Shown in pieces: positions 53,642 to 62,862 of a stretch of DNA of 64,000 nucleotides. The translations under genes and the position numbers were made by a program. The stretch lies in NCBI RefSeq assembly GCF_001661265.1, contig NW_017567005.1, positions 310,001-374,000 on the forward strand, in the 5' to 3' direction. Numbering within the stretch: position 1 is the first letter of the stretch; each line of letters starts with the position of its first letter. The notes under the pieces were generated by a model, which was given only the letters and a program-made list of their open reading frames with translations, was not told where the DNA came from and did no database searches. The DNA is from Saitoella complicata NRRL Y-17804 (taxonomy: Eukaryota > Ascomycota > Saitoellomycetes > Saitoellales > Saitoellaceae).

Positions 53642-55528
53642 CTACTTCCTCCCCCTGCCATTCCTGCCCTTATTCCCCAACAACGACTCCCTCTCACGAT
53701 CCCCTTCCGTGGCCTGACTAACTTCCTCCTCCGTCTCCTCCGGCGTAGTCGTCCCATCACTCGTCTCCACAACCGTCTTACTAACACCCCCATACATCCT
53801 CTGCCTCTCCACAATACTCCCACTCCTCGCCTTCGTCTTACTCGGTGGCTTCAGTCCACCGTTCTTCCCATGGCCACTCTTGTTGCTTTCACCACTATTC
53901 GGTCGACTGTTCCCTACGCTCACGACTGGACTTCCCGTCTCCACATTCGCCAATTGGGCGGCATCGACAGCGGCCTCCTCAGTCCCCATCACGTTATAGG
54001 CACCGGCGGCAGTGGCGACGTCTCCAGCCTTGATTTTAACCTTTTGATTTCTCGTCTCCATGGGCCTACTCGCGACATTCTTCGGATTCAACGCCGGTCC
54101 GCCCTTCTGGCCCGCATTTCCATGTCCGTGGCCACCCGCGATGTTGGGCACAGTTCCGTACGCGGATGCAACACGCTGCGTATACCTCTTTCTCAACAAA
54201 TTGGGGTTCATGGCTCTCTTCAAGTGACCCCTCACATCAATAAAGACATCCGTCTCGTCCACGATTTCCTCTCCGATCAACTCCTCGATGATGTCTTCCA
54301 AGGTAACAACACCCAACGCACCGTGATTCTCACCCGGGTGTTCGGATACGATGACCATATGCGACTTTCCTTCCTGGAACCAGTTGAGCATATCCAAACA
54401 CGACGTCTCGCAAGCCGTCTCGGGCAGCGTAGCGAGCGCAAAAGAAGAAACGGGACGCGCATCCTCAGGGTCGTACGTAATCAACGTCTTCACCAACAAC
54501 ATACCAATGAAATTCGTAGGTTGTCCAGGCGCATGAATCGGAATTCTCGAATACCCAGCACTCAAGATCTCATCCATGACCTTCTCATCTAAAACATGTT
54601 CCGCGCTCATAACGTAAACATCCTCGATAGGGGTCATGACATCCCCAATCGGTGTCTCCTTCAAATCCAATACCGCACTGATAATCGTGACCTCATCCTC
54701 GTTCAATGCCTCTGCATGGGAATGCAACGCAGAGTTTCCATGGAGACTGACCAAGGTCTTCAACCCCGCCTTCTTGTACATCGTTCCCATGTCCTCGCCC
54801 AGCGCCCAATCCAGCAACATCGCAGTCGGGTACGCAACGGGATACAACACGTACATCAACCCCACCACAAACGGCGCACACCGAGCTCCGATGCCCAATC
54901 CATACCTAACACACATACTTTGCGGAATAATCTCTCCGAAAATAACGATGGAAACGGTCGAGATGACGATAGCAGGCCATCCACCTCCCAGCACCGAATC
55001 CGCCACGATTGGCAACGTCTCGTTCGTAATGACGTTCGACAACAACAACGTAACCAGAACCCAATGCTTTCCCCTCTCCAACAACGACAGAACTCTATGC
55101 GCATGCTTCCTCTCAAGCGGCGTCCCCGACGCCTCCAACACCTTCAAATTCATGACATCCTGTCCCATAAGTCCTAGCGTGAGTCCGGCAAAGACACCAC
55201 CCGCCAAGACCAAGACAACCGAGATGGCAACCTTCCACCAAAACGCAGCAGTATCGACAGGTTCCGCAGGGAACGGCTCGTCGCTCCCCGGAATCCCTCC
55301 AATCTGTCCATGGTGCCCACCTGGCCCCTCCGCTGCGCCGGCCAGGTACTGAAGCGGGTACGCAACCGCCAAGCCCATCAACTTCGTCACACTTGTTAAT
55401 AGCGATAGCCTCGATGCCGTCGGCGTTATACGTCTCATCCTGTTTGTCGCAAAGTCGGTGGTTGTTGGCCTGCTTTGCCTCGCGCTCCCTTCGCGGTGAT
55501 ATAATGACGCACCAGTGTGGCGGTGCAT
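53642..55528 (-). CDS. MAM3: CNNM/CorC-type membrane protein with CBS pair (Mam3-like)
   Basis: A single exon, about 628 aa from the ATG at 55528; a later in-frame ATG at 55438 (MRRITPTASRL) is an alternative. The DUF21 (CNNM) membrane domain has FAGLTLGLMGQDVMNLKVLE, LLLSNVITNETLPIVADSVL and FGEIIPQSMCVRYGLGIGAR. Two CBS motifs follow (IGDVMTPIEDVYVMSAEHVL, SRIPIHAPGQPTNFIGML, and LGVVTLEDIIEELIGEEIVD). The C-terminal tail is long, Gly/Ser-rich and charged. Yeast Mam3 is a vacuolar protein linked to Mg2+ and Mn2+ handling; a similar metal-homeostasis role is inferred. It diverges from the wall-protein gene across a 210 bp interval that carries a (GGGAA)n tract. Confidence 0.92.
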   Translation of the reverse strand: MHRHTGASLYHREGSARQSRPTTTDFATNRMRRITPTASRLSLLTSVTKLMGLAVAYPLQYLAGAAEGPGGHHGQIGGIPGSDEPFPAEPVDTAAFWWKVAISVVLVLAGGVFAGLTLGLMGQDVMNLKVLEASGTPLERKHAHRVLSLLERGKHWVLVTLLLSNVITNETLPIVADSVLGGGWPAIVISTVSIVIFGEIIPQSMCVRYGLGIGARCAPFVVGLMYVLYPVAYPTAMLLDWALGEDMGTMYKKAGLKTLVSLHGNSALHSHAEALNEDEVTIISAVLDLKETPIGDVMTPIEDVYVMSAEHVLDEKVMDEILSAGYSRIPIHAPGQPTNFIGMLLVKTLITYDPEDARPVSSFALATLPETACETSCLDMLNWFQEGKSHMVIVSEHPGENHGALGVVTLEDIIEELIGEEIVDETDVFIDVRGHLKRAMNPNLLRKRYTQRVASAYGTVPNIAGGHGHGNAGQKGGPALNPKNVASRPMETRNQKVKIKAGDVATAAGAYNVMGTEEAAVDAAQLANVETGSPVVSVGNSRPNSGESNKSGHGKNGGLKPPSKTKARSGSIVERQRMYGGVSKTVVETSDGTTTPEETEEEVSQATEGDRERESLLGNKGRNGRGRK

Positions 55529-55590
55529 TTTGTGTCGAGGCTTCCGACGAACAAAGACGTCGCGCCTGTATGGAACTGACAAAGACTGTT

Positions 55591-55645
55591 GGGAAGGGAA
55601 GGGAAGGGAAGGGAAGGGAAGGGAAGGGAAGGGAAGGGAAGGGAA
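55591..55645 (+). repeat. (GGGAA)11 microsatellite in a divergent promoter
   Basis: Eleven perfect GGGAA units followed by a run of five G. It lies between the start codons of the CNNM gene (minus) and the Ser/Thr-rich gene (plus), and could form purine-strand structures or bind a factor. Confidence 0.95.
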
Positions 55646-55738
55646 GGGGGAGCATATATGTAGACGTAGATCCCGTCATTGTAATCGTAAATCTCATCCA
55701 ATTGCAAGTCACTCTTTACTACACAGGCTCGCCGGACG

Positions 55739-56287
55739 ATGCACTTCACTACCCTCCTCTCGCTCATCTTCTTCGCCATGGCCACGGCCCAATCAACCCA
55801 AACCCTTTCCGAAACATCCTCCTCCGGCCGCCTCACCTCCACCGTCACCATAACAAGCACGATCGACCCCTCCTCCTCCTCCTCCTCCTCTTCCACGACA
55901 ACCGCCGCCTTTTTGGTAACCTCAATCGGCGACACCCCCTCCTACGCCCAACAAACCTCTTCCGCCATCTCCAACACAACCACCACCTCAACCACCCTCG
56001 TCCCAAAAATCCCAATGCCCACGTATTCCGCATATCGTAATACCACGACGATGATTTACGCTTCGAATTATACGATGACGAAATCGAGTGGGAGTGGAGC
56101 GACGAGTACGTTGGTGAATAATGGCTGGGCGATTGAGAGTGGGGGGGTTGGTGGGAGCTTGTTGAGTGCGGGGGCGACGAGTGGGGCGGGAAGGATGAGG
56201 GTACCGGTTTCGGCTGGGCATTTGTCCGCAGCAGTTGCTGGGCTTGGCGTTGCGGTGGTGCTGGCGCTCGTTGGATGTCTGGTATGA
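55739..56287 (+). CDS. Small Ser/Thr-rich GPI-anchored-type surface protein, 182 aa
   Basis: The product starts with a signal peptide (MHFTTLLSLIFFAMATAQS, cleavage likely before QSTQ), continues as a Ser/Thr-rich, presumably O-glycosylated chain with several N-glycosylation sites (NTTTTS, NTTTMIYASNYT), and ends in a hydrophobic tail (LSAAVAGLGVAVVLALVGCL) after a small-residue stretch, the layout of a GPI signal. A run of eight Ser is coded by TCC/TCT repeats. Such proteins sit in the cell wall or plasma membrane; function unknown. Confidence 0.75.
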   Translation: MHFTTLLSLIFFAMATAQSTQTLSETSSSGRLTSTVTITSTIDPSSSSSSSSTTTAAFLVTSIGDTPSYAQQTSSAISNTTTTSTTLVPKIPMPTYSAYRNTTTMIYASNYTMTKSSGSGATSTLVNNGWAIESGGVGGSLLSAGATSGAGRMRVPVSAGHLSAAVAGLGVAVVLALVGCLV

Positions 56288-56867
56288 AGTGGAAGTTGAT
56301 GGACGATTCATTTAAGTGAAGAACTGGAGTGGAATTTGAAGTGATGTGCGTCTCACGGCTGGCCGTGATCCACGCACCACAAAGAACGAGAAGGAAGAAA
56401 TCGAGCGGGGTTTTGCATCTTTTAACTAGGTTTTCGTGTCACTGCTATACCCATACACATACCAATTCATTGTCATTATTGTCAGTTGGTTGTATCGACC
56501 GCGAAGATGCGAGCCTCTACGGCCGCGGTACATGTAGATGTCCCAATCTCACATTCAATCGAGCGAACAAGTAGCGAATCCATGGCTAGCTCCGACGTCG
56601 ACGTCGGTGACGATGATGACGCTCAAGCTCAACAGCAAAGTAGCGGCCGAAATATCAGACGAATTCCTCGTAACTGCCTCAATCGCCTCACTTGGCTATA
56701 GAAGGTCTTTGTGCAGCAACCACTGTAGAACTCGACAGATTTGGACGAGATGTAGACGTAGTTTGACAAAACTCGGTATTATGGTATCAGGGACCCGTCC
56801 CGCGGCTATCCTATTTCACATGCATGCGCAAATGCTATCGTACATACCACCCATATGATATTCTCGC
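56288..56867. other. Intergenic region between convergent genes
   Basis: 580 bp, 3' flanks of both neighbours. Short frames only. Confidence 0.45.
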
Positions 56868-58142
56868 TTACTTCTTCTCCTTAACATCCTTCTGCGCCTT
56901 CTCCGCAACCTTCCTCGCCTCCTCAACCTTCTTCTTCAAAACCTCCTTAACCTCTCCCCACCCCTCCTCCACAATCTTCTTCACCTCAGGTCCATGCTCC
57001 TTTCCGAGCTTCTGCAATTCCGCGATATCGGGAACCTGTTTGTAGAGTTCCTTTGCTTGGGAGAGAGCGTTTGTGCCTGCTTTGGAGGCGATGGAGGACG
57101 CAGTTGAGGCGCGCTCGGTGATGAAGGATTGGAGGTCTGAGATGGAGTCTTTGTTCAAGCCCTTCTTGGAGATCTCTTCGGCCTTGGCATAGATCTCCTG
57201 CACGAGCTTCTCGGCGTCGGGGCCACCGACAGCCTTGATGGTCTCGGCGTTATCGTCGAGCAACTTCTTCAAATCGGGGACTTTCTCAAGGTAGGGCTTT
57301 GCCTTCTCCTGCGCTTGTTGCCAGAGTTTGTCGGCGTCCAGAGCGTCAGGAGCGAGCTCCTTCGCCTTGGAAACTTGTCTCGCGATCAACGCGACAGCAG
57401 AGGCGATGGAGGCGGGGGTAACGCCCTTACCAACGAGATCCTTCAACTCAGAGTATGTCTCATCGACAATCTTCTTAGCCTCAGGTCCAGCCTTCTCGGA
57501 AAGGGAGCGGAGCTGGCTCAAACCGCCTTCGACACCAGCCTTGAGTTCGGGGTGCTCCTTCAACAAAGGTCCGAAGACATCCTGACCAGCCTCACCAGCC
57601 AACTCGTAAATCTGACTCAACTTCTCCTGGATCAACTCGAATGCCTGAGAAGCGGTATCCTCAGAAACGCCCTTCGCGTACAACTTCTTCAACTCCCCGT
57701 AAGTCTCCGTAACGATCTTGTCGACCTCCTCACCATGCTTCTCGCTCAACTCGTCAACCTTGTCAAAAACACCATCAACGACGCCCTTAGCGCCGGGGAT
57801 CACGCCAGCATATGACTGCGCAGCCGTTCTCAACAACTTGAGAGCAGCACGCGGGGAGGGAGCCTTCTCCACGACCTTATCCTTAGCAGACTGGAACGTC
57901 GCGGCGGTTTCCTTGGCGGTATTGACGTAGCCTGCGAGACCGGAGTAGTGGTAGTATCCATATCCCAATCCCAACACCGCCAATCCACCGGCGAAGCCGG
58001 AGGCGAGATGTGAGGCGCCGGATTGAGCGCTGGGGGCAGCCTCGGAAAGGGTAGACTTTGTGGAGTTAAAGCGGGCACCGTTGAAGGGCTGGCGGCGGGC
58101 CTGGCGGAGAGCGGCGCGGGCGGATGTTCTGGCAAAGGGCAT
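56868..58142 (-). CDS. Mitochondrial helical-repeat protein, 424 aa, four repeats
   Basis: A single exon. The N terminus is a typical presequence (MPFARTSARAALRQARRQPF, RFNSTKS), followed by one membrane helix (ASGFAGGLAVLGLGYGYYHY) and a soluble helical region. Four repeats of about 76-88 residues start near residues 137, 219, 307 and 383, each with the pattern G(P/E)(E/D)(A/V)xK(I/L)VxExYxExKxLxxKG (GEEVDKIVTETYGELKKLY, GPEAKKIVDETYSELKDLV, GPDAEKLVQEIYAKAEEI, GPEVKKIVEEGWGEVKEVL). The layout suggests an inner-membrane-anchored protein with an amphipathic repeat domain in the intermembrane space or matrix. Similar proteins exist in filamentous fungi but no function is known to me; resemblance to MICOS or apolipoprotein-like helices is only suggestive. 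Confidence 0.8.
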   Translation of the reverse strand: MPFARTSARAALRQARRQPFNGARFNSTKSTLSEAAPSAQSGASHLASGFAGGLAVLGLGYGYYHYSGLAGYVNTAKETAATFQSAKDKVVEKAPSPRAALKLLRTAAQSYAGVIPGAKGVVDGVFDKVDELSEKHGEEVDKIVTETYGELKKLYAKGVSEDTASQAFELIQEKLSQIYELAGEAGQDVFGPLLKEHPELKAGVEGGLSQLRSLSEKAGPEAKKIVDETYSELKDLVGKGVTPASIASAVALIARQVSKAKELAPDALDADKLWQQAQEKAKPYLEKVPDLKKLLDDNAETIKAVGGPDAEKLVQEIYAKAEEISKKGLNKDSISDLQSFITERASTASSIASKAGTNALSQAKELYKQVPDIAELQKLGKEHGPEVKKIVEEGWGEVKEVLKKKVEEARKVAEKAQKDVKEKK

Positions 58143-58423
58143 TCTTAGTATTGGGTTGTTGTTTAATAATGGCGGTTGGGGTGGACGGGGAGGGGGAGGT
58201 GGAGGGGTTTATATAAGCGATCAATTGTGTTGCTATTGCGTGCAGGGCGCACGGATGGGTGGAGTTAGTTGCTAGTGACGTCACGCCAATGACGTTGGCA
58301 GGTTAACCGAGAATTAATGCGCGGGCGCGTGTTAATTGGCCGGATTCGGGAAATTCAACGTTACCTGAGCTTGCGTCAGCGCGGCGCGTCCCCGAAGACC
58401 TTTCCCGTGACGATACCCAATAG

Positions 58424-59040
58424 ATGGAGTGGAAGAAGAGGATTGGCAGCATGGCATCCTACGAAGAGGACCACAATATAACCAAGGAAGAGAAACCAAA
58501 ACAAGCCGCTGCACGGCCATCTCGCGACGACCCCGCCCTCGCCGCATTCTTCTCCAATGACCCGATCTCGCCATCTGAATCAAATCTACATTCACTCGCT
58601 GAGTATGTCTAACCTCTTCATTTTCTTCGAGAGCGGAAGAGCTGACACCGGTATGCGACAGCGCACTTCGAAACTATCAAATGAACGCAGACGTATCGTC
58701 TCCGCTGCTTAACCAGATGATTTCCCTTCTCTCTTCCAACTCCCTTACCTCCGACCCAAAATCCTCCACCCTCCCCCCCGACTTCCCGGACACCCTCCCC
58801 CGCGTCCCAAAATCCCGCCTCAAGCCCGACGACGCCTGCCCAATCTGCACCCTTCCCCACCTCTCCGACAAATACCCCCTCGTCGTCGAGTTACGGTGTA
58901 ATCATCGCTTCGATCTGGAGTGTATTGTACCGTGGTTCAGGGTTAGTGATACGTGTCCGATGTGTCGGGGGAGGGTTGTTAAGGAGAGGGAGGTGGTGGC
59001 TGAGGATAGTGAGGAGGAGTTCGATGATACGTATGGATGA
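58424..59040 (+). CDS. RING-finger protein, 185 aa
   Basis: Model: join(58424..58602, 58662..59040); the start may be the in-frame ATG at 58451 (MASYEEDHN). The 59 bp intron joins LHSLAD to ALRNYQMNAD. The C-terminal RING reads CPICTLPHLSDK, then ELRCNHRFDLECIVPWF and DTCPMCRGRV, so zinc ligands are all present except that the usual second His of RING-H2 is Asp (CxHxxDxxC), a variant also found in other fungal RING proteins. It probably acts as an E3 ubiquitin ligase. The N-terminal half is charged and probably disordered; the end is acidic. Divergent from the mitochondrial repeat-protein gene (281 bp). Confidence 0.85.
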
Positions 59041-59145
59041 ACGCGGTGAAGCCGGGATTAAGATAGAAGGGAGGGGGGCAATTGGCAATAACTCGTCGTT
59101 CATTCTACCGTAGACCGTAGACAAGGGGTGAGGAGCAAAAACGTG

Positions 59146-59228
59146 TGCGGTACCCAGGAATCGAACCTGGGTCAATTCGGACGTTGCGTAGCCACAACGA
59201 ATTATGATAACCCCTACACTAGTACCGC
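59146..59228 (-). tRNA. tRNA-His (GTG) with an 11-nt intron, copy 1
   Basis: The 83 nt fold as a cloverleaf: acceptor GCGGTAC/GTACCGC with discriminator A, D stem GTG/CAT, anticodon stem ATTCG/CGAAT with loop TTGTGG..C (anticodon GTG), T arm CCAGG-TTCGATT-CCTGG. An intron of about 11 nt (CTACGCAACGT) sits one base after the anticodon, the canonical position. Identical to the copy at 61244 on the other strand. Confidence 0.95.
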
Positions 59229-59388
59229 AGATTGTTGTTTGTCATTGTCATTTTTAAAATCAGAGTACAACCGCCATGAACCATGTGCACGATACCGTAA
59301 CCAGCCGCGCGCTGACATCAAAGGCGGAGAACGACCCGCACCGAGAGACCAACCTGTACACCATTACCAACTTATCAATTAAACAGCT

Positions 59389-60752
59389 ATGGGTCTGTTC
59401 GCCGACGACCACCCTTATTCTGCCATTACGCAATGGATTGAGCGATTGACTGCCGAGACGTACGAGGAAGATGACTTGAGCGGCTTGCCGGACTTGATCG
59501 AGGTGATCCGGCTTCAGGATACGGGGTATGTGTGTAGGATTGGGTGAATGGGATGATTGCTGATGAGATTGCGGTAGACCTCGTGAAGCTGCGCGTGCGA
59601 TCAGGAAGAAGCTGAAGTATGGTAACTTACACCGTCAGTTGCGAGCTTTGACTGTATGCACTATCCACCTGCACCACCTGCCCGCTTTTCTGACCAATTC
59701 GTGCCCCAGATTCTCAATGCTCTGATCGAAAACGCCGGAAAGCGCTTCCAACATTCCTTCGCCGACGAACCCCTCCTCGAACGCCTCCGCATCATGGCAT
59801 CAGACTCCTACACCGATCGCGACGTGAAGAAGAAGTTGACGCTCTATTTCTTGAGCTGGCACAAGGAGTACGAGAATGAGCCGAGGATGAGGGGGATTGC
59901 GAATTTGTATAAGGATTTGCCGAAGAAGCCAAGAGCGCAGCCGGTGGTTAGGCCGCCGAGTCCGCATGATGAGGATCAGGAGGGAGATGAGCAGCATCGT
60001 CCGGGGCCTTCGAGTCCGCCGCCGAGGCCGGTGAGGACGAGCGCACCGAGTAGTCCGAGGATGGATACGTACCAGGGTTCTGCGAGTGTCAGTATCTTCG
60101 GGCACAAGAAAGACAAAAACAAGGATAAGCCATTCAATTTGGAGAAGGAGCGTCCGATGATCTTACAGACCATTGCGGCGAGTGGGCAGGCGAGTACGAA
60201 TTTGTCGAATGCGTTGAAGCATGTCAATCGCGAAGTCGAGAGCGTGGTCGATAACCCAAAAAGTACACTCCAATCCTTCTCCCCTCGCATCGATCAGTGC
60301 TAACCTAGGGCGTAGTTACGCAATACCACAACCAATGCCGCCAACTCCGCAAACGCATCCTCCTCTACATCTCTTCCATCGAATCCGAAGAATGGCTCGG
60401 CACCCTCATCCACGCAAACGAAGAACTCGTCTCCGCCCTCCAACTCTACGAACGGATGAAGAAACCCGTTCACGAAGACAGTGACTCCGAGGATGAAGAG
60501 ACCTACATGCGTGAACGGATGCGGAAATTGTCCTTACCAGCGGACGGTGAGATGCCGCCCCCGAAACCTGCTAGACCTGGTTCAACGCCGGCAAGTCCGC
60601 AGTATAGGAAACCTCCGCCGCCGCCGCCGATGGCGGCGAAGAAACCGGTTATGGCGATTGAGATGCCGGAGAGGAAGGTTGAGAAGGCGGATCCGAATGA
60701 TCCATTTGCGACGCCGATTGATGATGATGGAGTTAAGTGGGCGGAGGTGTAG
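59389..60752 (+). CDS. LSB5: Lsb5-like VHS and GAT domain protein
   Basis: Model: join(59389..59525, 59578..59653, 59710..60262, 60316..60752), 400 aa (yeast Lsb5 354). All three introns (52, 56 and 53 bp) keep frame. The N-terminal VHS-like domain reads YSAITQWIERLTAETYEEDD, AARAIRKKLKYGNLHRQLRA, LNALIENAGKRFQHSFADEP, VKKKLTLYFLSWHKEYENEP. A Pro-rich linker follows, then a GAT-like three-helix region (CRQLRKRILLYISSIESEEW, LIHANEELVSALQLYERMKK), and a C-terminal tail with NDPFATP, an NPF-type motif for endocytic EH partners. Lsb5 links ubiquitin and Arf signals to actin-dependent endocytosis at the cell cortex. The gene is bracketed by two inverted tRNA-His copies. Confidence 0.9.
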
Positions 60753-61243
60753 GGTGTTTTGCGGTGAGGGTGACGGTAATGGTGATGGAGGGTGTATGGG
60801 ATTTTGAGGGATGTGGGACTGGTATTTGGGCATGATTAGCGATATTTAGTATGTAATGTATGTATCCAACGTAAGCATAAGCAAGTAATACCGTGTACCT
60901 CCCATTATTTCCTCGTGTCCGTACCCGTGGGAGTTTCGCCGGTGGTATGCCGTTGGAATCAATTGTTTTGAGCCCACTGAGGGTTTTCGTATTTTGACAC
61001 TAGAGATGATCAACGAGAACAACGAAACTCTCACAGACGCAACCCGTGGGAACACCGTATAGACATTCGGATATCCACCACCGAGACTGGTATACGCAAC
61101 CCATGCCATCATATGAGCGAGAGTCCAAACGTTCTAACGCAGGTTTCAACGAAGTACCAGTCGCCACAAAGATGGAAAAGACAAGGACCGAGGGAAATAC
61201 CAAAAGGATACAAAGCGGAGAAACATCTTTTAAACACTAAAAT
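60753..61243. other. Intergenic region upstream of the second tRNA-His gene
   Basis: 491 bp, 3' flank of LSB5 and 5' flank of the tRNA. No gene is supported. Confidence 0.45.
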
Positions 61244-61326
61244 GCGGTACTAGTGTAGGGGTTATCATAATTCGTTGTGGCTACGCAACGTCCGAATTGA
61301 CCCAGGTTCGATTCCTGGGTACCGCA
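61244..61326 (+). tRNA. tRNA-His (GTG) with an 11-nt intron, copy 2
   Basis: Identical over all 83 nt, intron included, to the reverse complement of 59146-59228. The structure is as described for copy 1. A T-run typical of Pol III termination (ATTATTTTGC) lies just downstream. Confidence 0.95.
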
Positions 61327-61542
61327 CATTATTTTGCATTTTGCTGTCCCATCATTCATGGTCATTCCGTCTTACACAGCTCATCTGAAGCCTCCTCAAC
61401 TCATTTGCAAATGCAATCCAGTTGCGGCCGCAAATGGCCACGCTGCATCGCTACCAGTATGCGACCCTGACAGCGGCCCGAACCTTCGTACTTTATGTCA
61501 CCGCGCACGATCCAGCGAAATAGCCGACCCAACACCACGACC

Positions 61543-62749
61543 ATGGCCCAACTGGCTGCCTGGTTTCTGGGCACCTCAGTTACAGTCTCCATCCTTGTTT
61601 TCATCGTCCTCTTTGGTCAACTACCTGCCTTCGGAGCCGGTCCTCTTGGTGCAGCGAACCGGTTCATTCTCCATGACATACCTTCATGTCTATCCTCTCT
61701 CGACCGACGGATATGCGGAGGCAAGCTGTGTCCAATAGTCATGAGCATCGGTGATGGTCTCATGAACAAGAAGCATCCTCTTGTATTGATTCTGTACCTC
61801 GTACTCATGACCGGTGGCTCCTACCTCTTCCTCCGGAACGGATATACCGAAATCCCGAACGAAGCACTAGGAAGCAAGCACATGTTCGTCCCTCCCCAAC
61901 ACGTCCGTCTCATTTTTGTAGCTCACCTAAGTCTGTAGATACCTTATCCCCCTGACCATCCTCCTACCCTACGTCGCCCTCTACCTCGCAGCCTCCTCCG
62001 ACCCAGGCTTCATTTCATCCCACAACCACCACACCGCAATGTCGCTCTACCCATACGATCAGATCATCTTCCGCGCCGTACCCAACCCCGAGGAATGTCG
62101 GACGTGTCGATGGGCGAAACCGGCTAGGAGTAAGCATTGTGGATTATGTGCGCGGTGCGTGGCGAAGATGGATCACCATTGTGCGTGGATTAACAATTGT
62201 GTTGGAACGAGGAATACGAGACATTTCCTTGGCTTTCTGGCGGCGAATGCGATCACCTTGACGTATGGTACATACCTGACGTACCATGTTCTCTATTTGA
62301 AGATGTCTGGGTCGGACGAGGACCAGTTGTGGGTTCGGTGGATCAACACCATGGCTGAGTACCGGGAGCTCGGGGCGGTATTTATATTGTGCCTGATGTG
62401 TTCCCTTATCATGATCGGGTTCTTGGTAGCCCATATGTATCTGATCTGGGCTGGTACCACGACGAATGATTCATTGAAGTGGGGTGATATCAAGTACGCC
62501 CTGAAGAAGGGTACGATTGTTGTATTCGATGATGAAGGCAGAGGCAGCCCTACCGCGGATTATGATGCAACACGCTGGCCATGGGGAGGAATGAAGGGTA
62601 GGAGAAGGGGTGTCATTGCGGTGGATGCAGATGGGAATGTGCCGGAGGAGATTCGGGATTGCATTACGAACCTGAGAGACTTGGAAAATATCTACGACCG
62701 AGGGTTCCTACGGAATATGACAGAGGTGTTGTGGCCGCCTAAGTTGTGA
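61543..62749 (+). CDS. SWF1: Swf1-like DHHC palmitoyltransferase
   Basis: Model: join(61543..61883, 61939..62749), 383 aa (yeast Swf1 336). The enzyme S-acylates juxtamembrane cysteines, for example of SNAREs, at the ER. Membrane helices are AAWFLGTSVTVSILVFIVLF, HPLVLILYLVLMTGGSYLF, IPLTILLPYVALYLAASS, and two after the catalytic domain (FLGFLAANAITLTYGTYLTY, ELGAVFILCLMCSLIMIGFL). The DHHC domain reads CRTCRWAKPARSKHCGLC, then DHHCAWINNCVGTRNTRHF. The 55 bp intron (donor GTTCGT) joins GSKHI to YLIPLT and gives continuity of the third helix. The cytosolic tail is conserved in style (DSLKWGDIKYALKKGTIVVF). Confidence 0.92.
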
Positions 62750-62862
62750 TAGACAAGAAGGTATATTTGGTTACAACACACGCAAACTCCAAAAGAATGG
62801 CTAACATGCTCAATGATCACACCGCACTCTGCTAAACTCCCCAACATACAATATCTTCCACA

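Noticed and set aside
53600-54592. 330-codon plus-strand frame over the CNNM gene
   Set aside because: The Arg/His-rich composition is typical of an antisense shadow; the minus strand has the DUF21 and CBS motifs.
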